Shown in pieces: positions 17,193 through 26,617 of a stretch of 64,000 bases of DNA (its first letter is position 1; each line of letters begins with the position of its first letter). Position numbers and translations under genes: made by a program. The stretch covers positions 1 through 64,000 of the forward strand of contig JWIH01000006.1 of assembly GCA_000814665.1 (NCBI GenBank), given 5' to 3'. The notes beneath the pieces were generated by a model. The model saw only the letters and a program-made list of their open reading frames with translations. It had not been told where the DNA came from and did no database searches. Source of the DNA: Pseudoalteromonas flavipulchra NCIMB 2033 = ATCC BAA-314. Lineage in GTDB: Bacteria; Pseudomonadota; Gammaproteobacteria; Enterobacterales; Alteromonadaceae.

Positions 17193-19793
17193 ATGTCAGA
17201 ATTTCTCATCCGAACAGTTTCTTGTAGCGCATTCTTTATCACAGCTGCAAGTTATGCCGTTGAGCAAAATCAGACAGCTGAAAATACCATAGAACGCATC
17301 GAAATCCGTGCCTTCCATGACAGCGTTGTCAAGTCTCTCAGTAATAAACGTCACAATCAACAAGTTTCAGATACGATCAGTGCTGAAGACATAGGTAAGT
17401 TTCCAGATAAAAACGTCGCAGAGGCGCTGCAACGGATCACCGGTATCTCACTCTCTCGAGCACAAGGTGAAGGTGAGCGGATCGGCGTGCGAGGCACAAC
17501 CCCAGAGCAAAATAGAACCTATTTGAATGGTCAATATCTCGCCTCCGCTGATTGGTGGATCTCAAGTCAGCCAAGCCGAGGCTTTAATTTTACCTTATTA
17601 CCCAGTGAAGTCGTCTCTAGCCTTGAGGTGTTCAAAACACCACAAGCTATGCAGGATGAAGGGTCGTTAGGTGGTGCAATCAATATAAAAACCCGCGACC
17701 CTCTGCTTACGCCTTCAGGCTATGGCGTTGTAACGGCCCAGTTCCAATACAGTGACTTGAGCGATAAACTCGATCCACAATTATCTGCAATTTATAACTA
17801 CCATAGCGAAAGTGGCGACTATGCTGTGCTTTTTACCGCAACACGACGAGATCGCAGCCTCAGACGCGACGGCTTAGAATCTTGGGGATGGCACGATAGA
17901 ACGTTATACCAAGGTGATGATGATACTTGGTATGCCACCCAGCAGACCCCACAAGATAAAAGCCAGACGTTATGGTTTCCAGGAGGTGGGGGTTCCGCGA
18001 TTTTTCAGCAGCAAAGAGAGTTGCAGGCTTATACAGTCAATGCCGCGTTTCAGCTTTCCCCACGACTTAGGTTAAATAGTCACTTACTTTATTCTCACCT
18101 AAACGCAGACAACAACAATCAAAACTTTCTCTGGCAAAGTGCAAAGTCTATTGACCTAGGCGGCGGAGTAACCGATTTACAAGTACAAGATGGTACTTTG
18201 GTGAGCGCCCACTATTTACCAACAGCAGCGCCGTTCAATACCAGCATGGAAGCCATTTGGCGAGACTCGCAGATCAGCACCAAAAGTGCCCATCTAGACT
18301 TGGTCTATGATGGCATTTATTGGTCAAGCCAGTTTCAAGTGGGTCTAAGCCACGGCTCTGGTGGCACCAAAGAAGACGTCACGTCACAGTTTTCTGCTAA
18401 CACCCGTTTTCATGTCGATACGTCAATGCGAAAAAACATCGTCGCAAGTTATGGGACTTCTCCGTTAGATGCGGCGAGTTGGTTTATCACCGAAGCTCGA
18501 AATGACAGCCAAGATGGCAAAGATAAATCATACTTCGTGCAAGCCGATTTTGCGTACGATATCGACTTTAAACAGGTCGACGCGATTAAATTTGGCATTA
18601 AACTCAAGGACCATCAACGGGACTTTTTGCGCTATCGCTCCAAAGATGGAGGGCTTGATGGTCTAGCCGGCGAGCTTGGCACTACACTGGCCGCCTATCC
18701 GGGCACTTTTGTGGATGATTATTTGCGCGGCGTAGGTAGTGCAAACACCTTAAAAAACTACAGTTATGCCGATATTACACTGCTCGCCAAAGACTTCGAT
18801 ACGCTCAATTTTGAACAAGAGATAGAAAAAGCCAGTCGTTTTCATATTACAGAAAAAACCGTCGCCGCTTACGGTCAAATGCAACTCGCTGGTGAATCCT
18901 ATGCAGCCAACATTGGGGTACGGGTGGTCAAAACCTTTCAAGACTCTGCCGCATTTAAACGTGTCGCCTCCCCCATCGAAGCGCCCGACAGCTATGTTTG
19001 GCATGAAGAATCTCGGGATTACATCGATATTCTACCCAGCGCCAATATCAAGTTTGATTTAAGCGAAAGTCTGGTTGGCCGTTTTTCCGTTGCACGCGTC
19101 ATGTCACGAGCACAATTTCATCACCTTATGCCCTCAACCAATTACAACGTGACCCAAGCTCAAGGACAAGGTGGTAACGCCAGCTTAGATCCATATAGAG
19201 CGGCGCAGTTTGATGCCAGCCTTGAATGGTACTTTGACGATGCAGGACTCGCCTCAATCGCCTTATTTAACAAGGATGTGGAGTCTTTTATCGAGTTTGA
19301 GCGGAAACTTGAACGTCACGAAGGCATTTTGATGTCTATCGATAGGCCTAGTAATGGCGCTGGCGGCAGTATCCGTGGCGTTGAACTAAGCTACCAGCAA
19401 ACACTTGCGTACGGATTTGGGTTAATCGCCAATTACACCTACGTTGATGGCGAACGTGACAACGCTGACGTTGGCTTACAGGACAAAGTGCCAGGCACCT
19501 CAAAACACAGCGCTAACCTCACCGCTTACTACGAGAACCACCAATTTAGCGCACGACTTAGCTATAATTATCGAACCCAGTTTGCCACCGGTGTAGGCGA
19601 GACCATGATGGATAATTACGGCCAATTAGACGGCAGCCTCACGGTGAAATTAAGTGATAATCTCGATGCGCAATTTGAGTTTATTAATTTAACCGACGAA
19701 CAAATCTATACCTATGATCGCAATGAGTACGCACCAACAGGGGTATATGTGAATGGTCGGCGCTACTACGCAGGGCTAAGATACCAATTCTGA
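17193..19793 (+). CDS. TonB-dependent outer-membrane receptor (second paralogue)
   Basis: 866 residues from ATG 17193, chosen because it begins a signal peptide (MSEFLIRTVSCSAFFITAASYA); an earlier in-frame ATG at 17118 would prepend 25 residues lacking signal character. The TonB-box region is ERIEIRA. The plug shows EDIGKFPDKNVAEALQRITG in parts, EGERIGVRGT and LNGQYLASADWW; the barrel ends YYAGLRYQF. Sequence order and many exact motifs match the receptor at 10786. Its last 18 bases overlap the end of the convergent LysR gene. It is probably controlled by the divergent CadC-like regulator. Confidence 0.9.
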   Translation: MSEFLIRTVSCSAFFITAASYAVEQNQTAENTIERIEIRAFHDSVVKSLSNKRHNQQVSDTISAEDIGKFPDKNVAEALQRITGISLSRAQGEGERIGVRGTTPEQNRTYLNGQYLASADWWISSQPSRGFNFTLLPSEVVSSLEVFKTPQAMQDEGSLGGAINIKTRDPLLTPSGYGVVTAQFQYSDLSDKLDPQLSAIYNYHSESGDYAVLFTATRRDRSLRRDGLESWGWHDRTLYQGDDDTWYATQQTPQDKSQTLWFPGGGGSAIFQQQRELQAYTVNAAFQLSPRLRLNSHLLYSHLNADNNNQNFLWQSAKSIDLGGGVTDLQVQDGTLVSAHYLPTAAPFNTSMEAIWRDSQISTKSAHLDLVYDGIYWSSQFQVGLSHGSGGTKEDVTSQFSANTRFHVDTSMRKNIVASYGTSPLDAASWFITEARNDSQDGKDKSYFVQADFAYDIDFKQVDAIKFGIKLKDHQRDFLRYRSKDGGLDGLAGELGTTLAAYPGTFVDDYLRGVGSANTLKNYSYADITLLAKDFDTLNFEQEIEKASRFHITEKTVAAYGQMQLAGESYAANIGVRVVKTFQDSAAFKRVASPIEAPDSYVWHEESRDYIDILPSANIKFDLSESLVGRFSVARVMSRAQFHHLMPSTNYNVTQAQGQGGNASLDPYRAAQFDASLEWYFDDAGLASIALFNKDVESFIEFERKLERHEGILMSIDRPSNGAGGSIRGVELSYQQTLAYGFGLIANYTYVDGERDNADVGLQDKVPGTSKHSANLTAYYENHQFSARLSYNYRTQFATGVGETMMDNYGQLDGSLTVKLSDNLDAQFEFINLTDEQIYTYDRNEYAPTGVYVNGRRYYAGLRYQF

Positions 19794-20681
19794 TTTGCAT
19801 GATAATTGCGACTGTACAAAACCTAAGAATAAATCCAGCTTTGCAGAGTGCTCTCGTTTTACTTTATATATGGCATGCAAAGTAACTTGGGGCCTATTTT
19901 GCTCGGGAAACAGCTCAACCAAAGCGCCCGAATCGATATCTCGTTGGCAAAAATAAGACGGTAGCATGGCAACCCCCAATCCTGCCAACACCGCTTCTCG
20001 AATGTGAAAGCGACTATTCGCTATCAAATTACCTTGCAGAGCATAGCTTCTAGTTCCGTCATGCCAACTATCTTCAACATGGTTTAGTTTAGATAACAAC
20101 ATGTTATGCCTACTCAGTTCGTCTAATTGCTCGGGCTTCCCGTGCGCCGCTAAATAGCTAGGCGTGGCAACAAAAGTCGAGTTTATATTGATTAATTTCA
20201 AGACATAAAATTGACTGTCTTTGAGTGCAGCTGAGAGCCTAAAAGCGACATCAATCTCATCTTCGATTAGATCCTGATTTGCAGCGGTAAACATCAGCTC
20301 TAACTTTATTTGCGGATAGCGCTTTTGAAAATCGATACAAATTTGGCTCAGTAGCATACGCCCTATCGTATTTGGAAAGGTTATTTTTAGGTGACCTGAT
20401 TGATGCACTCCAACCTGTTCGACTTCTTCTTCCAAATCGCGTAGCGCACGAAGGATCTTTTTCCCTTTTTCGTACACCAACTTACCGGCATCAGACAATG
20501 CGAGTTTACGGGTTGTTCGATTTAAAAGTACTTGTCCATAAGATGACTCTAGCTGAGCTATCGATTTACTCACCGCTGATGTCGTGGTACCGAGCTGCTC
20601 TGCAGCTCGGCTGAAGGAGTGCTGCTCAGCGACACAACATAATATTTTAAGTAAGTGAAGTTTATCGTATTCCTTTCTCAT
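19776..20681 (-). CDS. LysR-family transcriptional regulator
   Basis: 301 residues. The N-terminal helix-turn-helix is typical (FSRAAEQLGTTTSAVSKSIAQLE, seen as SRAAEQLGTTTSAVSKSI), followed by RTTRKLALSDAG and the periplasmic-binding-like effector domain with the AVLAGLGVAMLPSYF motif. It converges with the second TonB receptor, overlapping it by 18 bases, and is divergent from the small GFA-like gene with 96 bases between. Either could be a target; the divergent gene is the usual one for LysR proteins. Confidence 0.9.
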   Translation of the reverse strand: MRKEYDKLHLLKILCCVAEQHSFSRAAEQLGTTTSAVSKSIAQLESSYGQVLLNRTTRKLALSDAGKLVYEKGKKILRALRDLEEEVEQVGVHQSGHLKITFPNTIGRMLLSQICIDFQKRYPQIKLELMFTAANQDLIEDEIDVAFRLSAALKDSQFYVLKLININSTFVATPSYLAAHGKPEQLDELSRHNMLLSKLNHVEDSWHDGTRSYALQGNLIANSRFHIREAVLAGLGVAMLPSYFCQRDIDSGALVELFPEQNRPQVTLHAIYKVKREHSAKLDLFLGFVQSQLSCKSELVS

Positions 20682-20777
20682 TATTTCCTCTTAGGAAAAA
20701 GTCTTTACACCAAATGAATATATATTAACTGAAAATAAAAAGTAAACTTAACTCAAAAGAAAATAAAGGACATCAAC

Positions 20778-21083
20778 ATGATCACCACGTCGTGCCACTG
20801 CGGCCAGATCCACTATCGTATTTTAACCACGACAACAGCCAACGAAATATGCACTGGTGTGCAGTTTATTCAGGCTCATGGTCTGATCGAAAATCCCTGT
20901 AAATCTCTCGAACGATTTGTGGTGCCGCATTCGAAAGTTCAAACCATCCAAGAGCATGGTTTTTGCAAACATTGTGGTGCTTCTATCTACATCATGGATG
21001 ACAAAGCCAACATTTCGTATGCACTTAATCACCTTATGCCGTTTCAGGTTGATTATTCAGGGGCGCTGAATTTTGGCTTATAA
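20778..21083 (+). CDS. GFA/CENP-V-like zinc protein, reduced cysteine set
   Basis: 101 residues with AAAGGA before the ATG. It opens with CHCGQIHY (the GFA family's CxCG start) and has FCKHCGA near residue 62, so two zinc-binding pairs remain. The central CxxC cluster of catalytic members is reduced to a lone Cys near residue 24. GFA proteins include glutathione-dependent formaldehyde-activating enzymes, but most are uncharacterised. The loss of the central cysteines makes that activity doubtful. Confidence 0.65.
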   Translation: MITTSCHCGQIHYRILTTTTANEICTGVQFIQAHGLIENPCKSLERFVVPHSKVQTIQEHGFCKHCGASIYIMDDKANISYALNHLMPFQVDYSGALNFGL

Positions 21084-21217
21084 AAGATAACGGCTTCGCT
21101 TTATCAGGCTTAACCGACAATTAATCGCAAACATTGGTTTTTATTCTAGTGACAAGTAGAATGCCTAAAAACTTCATCTTGAAGTTACAACAAGTGAATG
21201 AAAATTTAGGATAAATA

Positions 21218-23272
21218 ATGAAACTACTTAAGTCTGCTTTGGCTTTAGCAATGGGCTTCACCAGTGCTGCAAGCCTCGCAAGCGATACCATCACTATTGA
21301 AGACATCCCAAAGATCCAATCGGTAAGCTCAACGTCGGTCAGTCCTGACGGCGAACTCGTTGCTTTTACTCGCTCTGTACCGCGCGAGCTTTACGTTGAC
21401 CAAAATGGTTCTAATTACAGTGAACTTTATGTGATTGACGACGAAGGTCTAGAGCGCCCATTTATCACCGGTAAAGTGAGCATCTCAAGCATCTCTTGGT
21501 CGGCCGACGGTCAGTTCATTTATTTCCTAACCAAGAAAAAAGAAGACAAGCAACGCGCCCTTTATCGCATCGCGGTAAACGGTGGGGAAGCACAGAAAGT
21601 GCTTTCACTAAAAGGAACTGGGATCTCAGCTTATAGCCTAAGTCCTGATGGCAAACAGGTTGCGATCCTTGCAATGCCAGCTGCCGATAAGTCAGAAAAA
21701 GAGCTGAAAAAGCTTGGTTTTATGGCTGAAGTGTATGAACTGGGTTTAAAAAACAAACAGCTTCATATCATTGATCTTGCAGCATCAGAAAAACCGCTGA
21801 CTCCAGCGGCACTGAACATCGAAGGCTATGTTAGTGAAATCAACTGGGCTGATGATGCTTCTAAATTACTGGTAAAAACCCAGCCAACAGCGCTTATTGA
21901 TGACAAGTATATGAAGTCACAATGGCATGTACTTGATGCGAAAACACAACAAATTACCACGTCATTCAAAACAGAAGGTAAGCTTGGTACCGCGGAATTT
22001 TCTCACGATGGTAATTACATCGCGATTTTAGGCGCTGAAGACAAGCACGACCCGGCAACTGGTCGCTTGTACCTTGCCGATGCACAAAGCGGCAAAGTAG
22101 AAGAGTGGATCCCAAACTTTATGGGTCACATCGGTGATTTTGAGTGGTCAAACCGTAAGAACCAGCTGACTTTTGTCGCAAACGTCGGCGCTGAAAGTTT
22201 TGTTGGCCAAATTAAAGTTGGCTCAAACAAATACAAGAAACTTATCAAAGAAGGTAAGTTTATCGCATCGAATCTATCAATCTCTGATTCAGACAAAACC
22301 ATTGCCCTACGTGCGAATACAGCTAAGCACCCAAATGAAGTGTTTGTGATCCGCTCAAGCAAGGCAACTCGTCTATCAAACTCAAACCCGTGGTTAGACA
22401 ACAAACGTTTTGCAAAACAAGAGGCTATTAACTTCAAAGCCCGCGATGGTGTTGAAATTGGTGGCGTATTAATTTATCCACTTGATTATCAAGAAGGTAC
22501 GCGTTATCCACTGATCATGTCAGTGCACGGTGGTCCTGAAAGCCACGATAAGAATGGCTGGCTCACGAGCTATTCAGATCCAGGTCAAATGGGCGCAGCA
22601 CGCGGCTATGCGGTATTCTATCCAAACTACCGTGGTTCGACAGGTAAAGGCGTTGATTACTCAAAACTTGGCCAAGGCGACTACGCAGGTAAAGAGTTTG
22701 ACGACTTAGTAGATATGAAAGAATACCTAGTCAATACCGGTTTAGTAGACACCAAGCGTGTTGGTATTACTGGTGGCTCTTACGGCGGTTATGCCTCAGC
22801 TTGGGGTGCTACAAAACTAACCGAGCACTTCGCAGCAAGCGTGATGTTTGTCGGGGTAACTAACCAACTATCTAAGTTTGGTACTACCGATATTTCAAAC
22901 GAAATGTACTTAGTGCACGCTCGCTCTTACCCTTGGGATAAGTGGCAGTGGTACTTAGAGCGCAGTCCGATTTACTGGGCTGGTCAATCAAAGACGCCAT
23001 TACTAATTATGCATGGTAAAGATGACCCGCGTGTACACCCAGCACAATCTATGGAGCTATATCGCTATATGAAAGTGCAAGGTAAAGACGTACGTCTAGT
23101 TTACTATCCAGGCGAAGGCCACGGTAACCGCAAAGCTGCGGCTCAATACGATTACAGCTTGCGCTTGATGCGCTGGATGGACAACTACCTAATCGAAGGC
23201 AAAAAAGACATGCCAGATTATGAAATTGACCACGCGGCGAAGCTAAAAGCCGTTAAAGACGCGAACAAATAA
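21218..23272 (+). CDS. Periplasmic S9 prolyl-oligopeptidase-family peptidase
   Basis: 684 residues with a signal peptide (to SLAS) and AGGAT before the ATG. An N-terminal propeller (about 25-400; SPDGELVAFTRS, SWSADGQFIYFL, SPDGKQVAIL blades) precedes an alpha/beta-hydrolase domain. Catalytic residues: Ser near 520 in GGSYGGY, Asp near 602 in HGKDDPRVH, His near 634 in GEGHGNRK. The layout matches the acylaminoacyl-peptidase/DPP-like S9 branch, which releases residues or dipeptides from peptide N-termini. The enzyme subtype cannot be fixed from sequence alone. A strong terminator follows. Confidence 0.9.
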   Translation: MKLLKSALALAMGFTSAASLASDTITIEDIPKIQSVSSTSVSPDGELVAFTRSVPRELYVDQNGSNYSELYVIDDEGLERPFITGKVSISSISWSADGQFIYFLTKKKEDKQRALYRIAVNGGEAQKVLSLKGTGISAYSLSPDGKQVAILAMPAADKSEKELKKLGFMAEVYELGLKNKQLHIIDLAASEKPLTPAALNIEGYVSEINWADDASKLLVKTQPTALIDDKYMKSQWHVLDAKTQQITTSFKTEGKLGTAEFSHDGNYIAILGAEDKHDPATGRLYLADAQSGKVEEWIPNFMGHIGDFEWSNRKNQLTFVANVGAESFVGQIKVGSNKYKKLIKEGKFIASNLSISDSDKTIALRANTAKHPNEVFVIRSSKATRLSNSNPWLDNKRFAKQEAINFKARDGVEIGGVLIYPLDYQEGTRYPLIMSVHGGPESHDKNGWLTSYSDPGQMGAARGYAVFYPNYRGSTGKGVDYSKLGQGDYAGKEFDDLVDMKEYLVNTGLVDTKRVGITGGSYGGYASAWGATKLTEHFAASVMFVGVTNQLSKFGTTDISNEMYLVHARSYPWDKWQWYLERSPIYWAGQSKTPLLIMHGKDDPRVHPAQSMELYRYMKVQGKDVRLVYYPGEGHGNRKAAAQYDYSLRLMRWMDNYLIEGKKDMPDYEIDHAAKLKAVKDANK

Positions 23273-23293
23273 GTAAGCTAGCTTAATGTTTGA

Positions 23294-23317
23294 GGGCGCT
23301 AATTGGCGCCCTTTTTT
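23294..23317 (+). terminator. Rho-independent terminator after S9 peptidase
   Basis: GGGCGC pairs with GCGCCC over a six-base loop, followed directly by six T. Confidence 0.85.
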
Positions 23318-23334
23318 ATCAAGGAAAAAAGATA

Positions 23335-23880
23335 TTGCAATTAACTACAATCAAACTCGACACCGAGCGATTCACACTGAGACCCTTAACCCCACAAGAT
23401 GCAGAAGCGCTGTTTGCCATATTCTCGGACGCAGACGTCATGCGCTATTGGAACACGCCACCTTGGGACTGCCTTGACGATGCAACACAATTTATCAAGC
23501 AATCACATGAAGACTTGACTACACAACAAGCGATCACACTGGCCATTGTTTCGAAAAATGATGATACAGTAATTGGCAAATGTTTACTGTTTAGCTGGGA
23601 TAAAGAGTCACGTCGCGCCGAAATTGGCTTTGGTATTGCCAAATCTCACTGGGGGCAAGGTGTTATTCAAGAAGCGGGCTCTGCACTCATTGACTATGCT
23701 TTTTCAACACTACAGTTGAGGCGTATTGAAGCAGAGATTGATCCTGCTAATATCGGCTCAGCCAAAGTGCTAACAAAACTTGGATTTACTAAAGAAGGTC
23801 ACTTACGTGCTCGCTGGGAAATTGCTGGCGAAGTTTCAGACTCTGCACTATTCGGCTTACTTGCAAGCGACGTAAATTAA
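23335..23880 (+). CDS. GNAT acetyltransferase, RimJ/RimL-like
   Basis: 181 residues. The start is TTG 23335: AAGGAAAA lies seven bases upstream, and any earlier start would fall inside the terminator hairpin. The protein opens LDTERFTLRPLTPQDAEALF, the usual RimJ/RimL-type beginning. The acetyl-CoA-binding region follows the Acetyltransf_3 pattern (EIGFGIAKSHWGQGVIQEA) and ends with NIGSAKVLTKLGFTKEG. It transfers acetyl from acetyl-CoA to an amine; the substrate may be a protein N-terminus or a small molecule. Confidence 0.85.
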   Translation: MQLTTIKLDTERFTLRPLTPQDAEALFAIFSDADVMRYWNTPPWDCLDDATQFIKQSHEDLTTQQAITLAIVSKNDDTVIGKCLLFSWDKESRRAEIGFGIAKSHWGQGVIQEAGSALIDYAFSTLQLRRIEAEIDPANIGSAKVLTKLGFTKEGHLRARWEIAGEVSDSALFGLLASDVN

Positions 23881-24097
23881 CCAAAGTGATAGCCTTTTCC
23901 CTAAACTTAATCACTTTAAATCAGCGACATACTTAATGTCGCTTTGAGAACTAACCACCAATACACTCTATCAACTAAAGCACTTTGATTTTTCACAATC
24001 CGCTGTTAACATAACATCCCTAAAAAGGAAACAGTTACTCAACTTGTCTTGAATTTGACAATCTACTTTGTTGATCTCACTACTTAAGGAAAGCAAA

Positions 24098-25018
24098 ATG
24101 ATAAAAAATGCAGTCGTGCTAGGACTCATCTTTAGCGCCCATACTCTCGCCTTTGACCTCGAGAATACATACCCAACCACTGAAATAAAATACTTGGATG
24201 ACGGCACTGAAATCTCTGTGCCTTTTCATGTCAAGGGAGAAGCAACCAGTGCAGTCCTAGGTTTAATTAATGCGAAACGAGCAAGACGATTTTTATGGAA
24301 TGACGGTTGGAAAGTTGTTACGCCAAAATGTGATGGCAAAAGCTCCGGAAAAGGTATTGCGGCTTTTTACACTCAAAAAATCACAGAAAGTCCAGCAGGA
24401 GCATACAACGAAACGGTCGCAACGTTTTTTATTCAACGCAGAAATGCGCCAGATCTCGACTTACCTTGTCCAAGCGACCTGAACTCCCTTGAAGCACAAG
24501 TAAACTATGCAATGGCTGCATTTACAACTATCAATACTGCTATTGCTGAAAAGCAGTCGATGGGGCTCCCTCACGACTACGCCTCATTCAACTTTCATTT
24601 GATGTTGGACAATGCGAAAGCGGTTGAGGCCGGTGAAATATGGGGTTACCCCAAACAATTGGCCCAAGTTGACATCACCCTAAGTGAAAATACACATCGT
24701 CTCGAGCTGGCCAAGAAAAATGGTAAGCCTTTGCTCAGTGCTGAATATCAGCGTAAAATTGGCACAAACACACCACTGTACTCGGTCGGTGATAACGTTG
24801 TACCCAGCTTTAACCTTCCTGATGAGTCTAAGATCCCTCAACTAAGTGGCGTATTGACCTCTACTAGCGGCTGGATCTTGCCTTTCGTTGGTAAGTTTAC
24901 GATTCACTCACCAAAAAGTGTCACCACGCGATTTTTACGCAAAACGCAGTTTACTCCTATCGCGGTATTAGAATTCACTAACGTTGAAGGCGTTGCGCTA
25001 CCACTTTACGATAGGTAA
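24098..25018 (+). CDS. Exported acetoacetate-decarboxylase-like protein
   Basis: 306 residues from ATG 24098, which has AAGGAAAG at good spacing and starts a signal peptide (IKNAVVLGLIFSAHTLAFD). The ADC-superfamily signature is GEIWGYPKQLAQVDI near residue 190, with the lysine in the position of the Schiff-base lysine region of acetoacetate decarboxylase; an N-terminal half with FPIQ-like beta strands precedes it. Signal-peptide ADC-fold proteins are uncommon, and the family includes non-decarboxylating pigment or toxin enzymes, so the reaction is uncertain. No adjacent pathway genes are seen. A hairpin follows. Confidence 0.65.
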   Translation: MIKNAVVLGLIFSAHTLAFDLENTYPTTEIKYLDDGTEISVPFHVKGEATSAVLGLINAKRARRFLWNDGWKVVTPKCDGKSSGKGIAAFYTQKITESPAGAYNETVATFFIQRRNAPDLDLPCPSDLNSLEAQVNYAMAAFTTINTAIAEKQSMGLPHDYASFNFHLMLDNAKAVEAGEIWGYPKQLAQVDITLSENTHRLELAKKNGKPLLSAEYQRKIGTNTPLYSVGDNVVPSFNLPDESKIPQLSGVLTSTSGWILPFVGKFTIHSPKSVTTRFLRKTQFTPIAVLEFTNVEGVALPLYDR

Positions 25019-25033
25019 CCTTCATTAGTATAG

Positions 25034-25061
25034 GCGGAGGCTTAACGGCCTCTGCATTTTA
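25034..25061. terminator. Hairpin terminator between convergent genes
   Basis: GCGGAGGC pairs with GCCTCTGC (one G-U) over TTAACG, followed by ATTTTAATT. It lies between the ADC-like gene and the convergent DUF2805 gene. Confidence 0.6.
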
Positions 25062-25062
25062 A

Positions 25063-25314
25063 TTACCTTTGCTTGTATTGCGTTTTGCAGTATCCACGAT
25101 TGACCTTTTTGCTTCTAAGTTTAATATGCTTTGTGTTACGGCCATTTACTCGTTGCCGCCATAGCTTAAAACTGCTGGGTTTTAGGCTACAACGCATCAA
25201 TTTGATCACGTCAGGTTCACTAAGCTCAAACTGTCGCTCGATAGCTTCAAATGGCGTCCTATCTTCCCACGCCATTTCAATGATCCTGGAAATTTCTGAG
25301 TCACTAAATTGCAC
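25063..25314 (-). CDS. DUF2805 / TIGR03643 small basic protein
   Basis: 83 residues. Residues 8-61 carry the full family pattern: SRIIEMAWEDRTPFEAIE, LSEPDVIKLMR, LKPSSFKLWR and RVNGRNTKH. The tail is strongly basic. The function of the family is unknown; the helix-turn-helix-like middle and charge suggest nucleic-acid contact. It is followed upstream (higher coordinates) by a glycine-zipper peptide gene on the same strand. Confidence 0.85.
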   Translation of the reverse strand: MQFSDSEISRIIEMAWEDRTPFEAIERQFELSEPDVIKLMRCSLKPSSFKLWRQRVNGRNTKHIKLRSKKVNRGYCKTQYKQR

Positions 25315-25374
25315 TTGCTTAATCTTGTTGTGTTCTAATCAGAATCACACATACGCACCGAGTGCCAAAATAGA

Positions 25375-25533
25375 TTAAAAATACTTACGACCAATCAATA
25401 TTCCCATCGCAATGCCAATAGGCAAGGTGTACATGATTTGCCCTGATGCAACGCCCACGGCTGTGCCTATTCCCGCGCCGATAGCGAGCCCCAAACCTAT
25501 TTTTCGATTGGCATTTTGTTTATCACATTTCAT
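25375..25533 (-). CDS. 52-residue glycine-zipper membrane peptide
   Basis: ATG at 25533-25531, stop TAA at 25377-25375. After a basic start (MKCDKQNANRK) the whole peptide is hydrophobic with glycines at i, i+4 and i+6 steps (GLGLAIGAGIGTAVG and PIGIAMGILIG), ending GRKYF. This is the glycine-zipper pattern of small membrane peptides that form helix bundles. It lies between a LysR gene and DUF2805 on the same strand. Function unknown. Confidence 0.6.
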   Translation of the reverse strand: MKCDKQNANRKIGLGLAIGAGIGTAVGVASGQIMYTLPIGIAMGILIGRKYF

Positions 25534-25611
25534 TGACTATTCCATCATCTAAACCAGTAGTTAATGTGGCAAAGTAATGAAGTAATGTAAACCACCTTAT
25601 TTGCTTAACAA

Positions 25612-26493
25612 TCAGTGCCCTTCTCGCTTAAACCAAGCCTGCAAAAACTCGATACATTGAAGCACCGCGGCTGGCACAAATTGGCGTGCTGGATATAGTG
25701 CATATAAGGCGAGTGTAGGTTTATCAGCATGCTGTAAAATACTAACGACCTCGCCCTTTTCAAGTGCTTCTCTACAGGCAAATTCAGGTAAAACCCCTAT
25801 TCCCAAATGGCTTTTAATTGCCTGCAACATAAAAAGGACATTATTCACTTTAAGGGAGCCTTTTATTCGCACACCTTCGTCTAATGGCCATAAGTTCTTG
25901 CGTTTTGAATAGCTGTATTCAAAACAATTATGATGAATTAAATCTGGTGCTGATTCGATTGCAGGGTGACTATCTAAATATTGTGGTGAGGCGCATACAT
26001 GATAATTAAATTGAGTAATTTCTTTACCTATATAACTTGAGTCGAATGGGCGACTGGAAGCCCGAAAACCTAAATCGAACCCTTGTTCAACTAAGTCGAT
26101 ATCCTCATCTCCTAAATGTATTTCAAGGTCGACATCGGGATACGCTTGCATAAAATCGGCGAACATTGCTGCCAAGTCAGTGATCCCAAGCACCATTGGC
26201 ACATTCACCTTTAGCTTACCTTTTGGTGCTTGCTGCGACTCTTGTATGAAGGTGTCTGCATCCTCTAACTTATTGAGAATATCCTTAGCACGTTGTAAAT
26301 AGCCTTCTCCCACATGCGTGAGCTGCAAATTGCGCGTGGTGCGATGTATAAGCCGCGCACCAAGCTCAGCTTCTAGTCGGCTGATCTCCTTACTGATCAT
26401 GGATTTGGACGTATTATATTGCTCTGCAACACGAGTAAAACTGCGTACCTCAGCCAGTTTTACAAACATTTCTATCGCTCGTAGCTTGTTCAT
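25612..26493 (-). CDS. LysR-family regulator of the GST operon
   Basis: 293 residues from ATG 26493, which has AAGGAAAG upstream; an earlier in-frame codon at 26520 is less likely. The HTH region reads FTRVAEQYNTSKSMISKEISRLE, followed by LIHRTTRNLQLTHVG, then the effector domain with AIKSHLGIGVLPEFACREAL. It is divergent from the glutathione-S-transferase gene with 124 bases between, so it most likely controls that operon. GAAC-N5-GTTC at 26523-26535 is a possible binding site. Confidence 0.9.
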   Translation of the reverse strand: MNKLRAIEMFVKLAEVRSFTRVAEQYNTSKSMISKEISRLEAELGARLIHRTTRNLQLTHVGEGYLQRAKDILNKLEDADTFIQESQQAPKGKLKVNVPMVLGITDLAAMFADFMQAYPDVDLEIHLGDEDIDLVEQGFDLGFRASSRPFDSSYIGKEITQFNYHVCASPQYLDSHPAIESAPDLIHHNCFEYSYSKRKNLWPLDEGVRIKGSLKVNNVLFMLQAIKSHLGIGVLPEFACREALEKGEVVSILQHADKPTLALYALYPARQFVPAAVLQCIEFLQAWFKREGH

Positions 26494-26617
26494 ACTTTCC
26501 TTGATTATTGTTTCCACCATGTGAACTCTTGGTTCTCATTGTAGCTATATATCAAACAGCATCTAGTTTATACACTGAGCTTGTCTTTTAGCCAAGAAGC
26601 AAATAAGGAAAACTATT

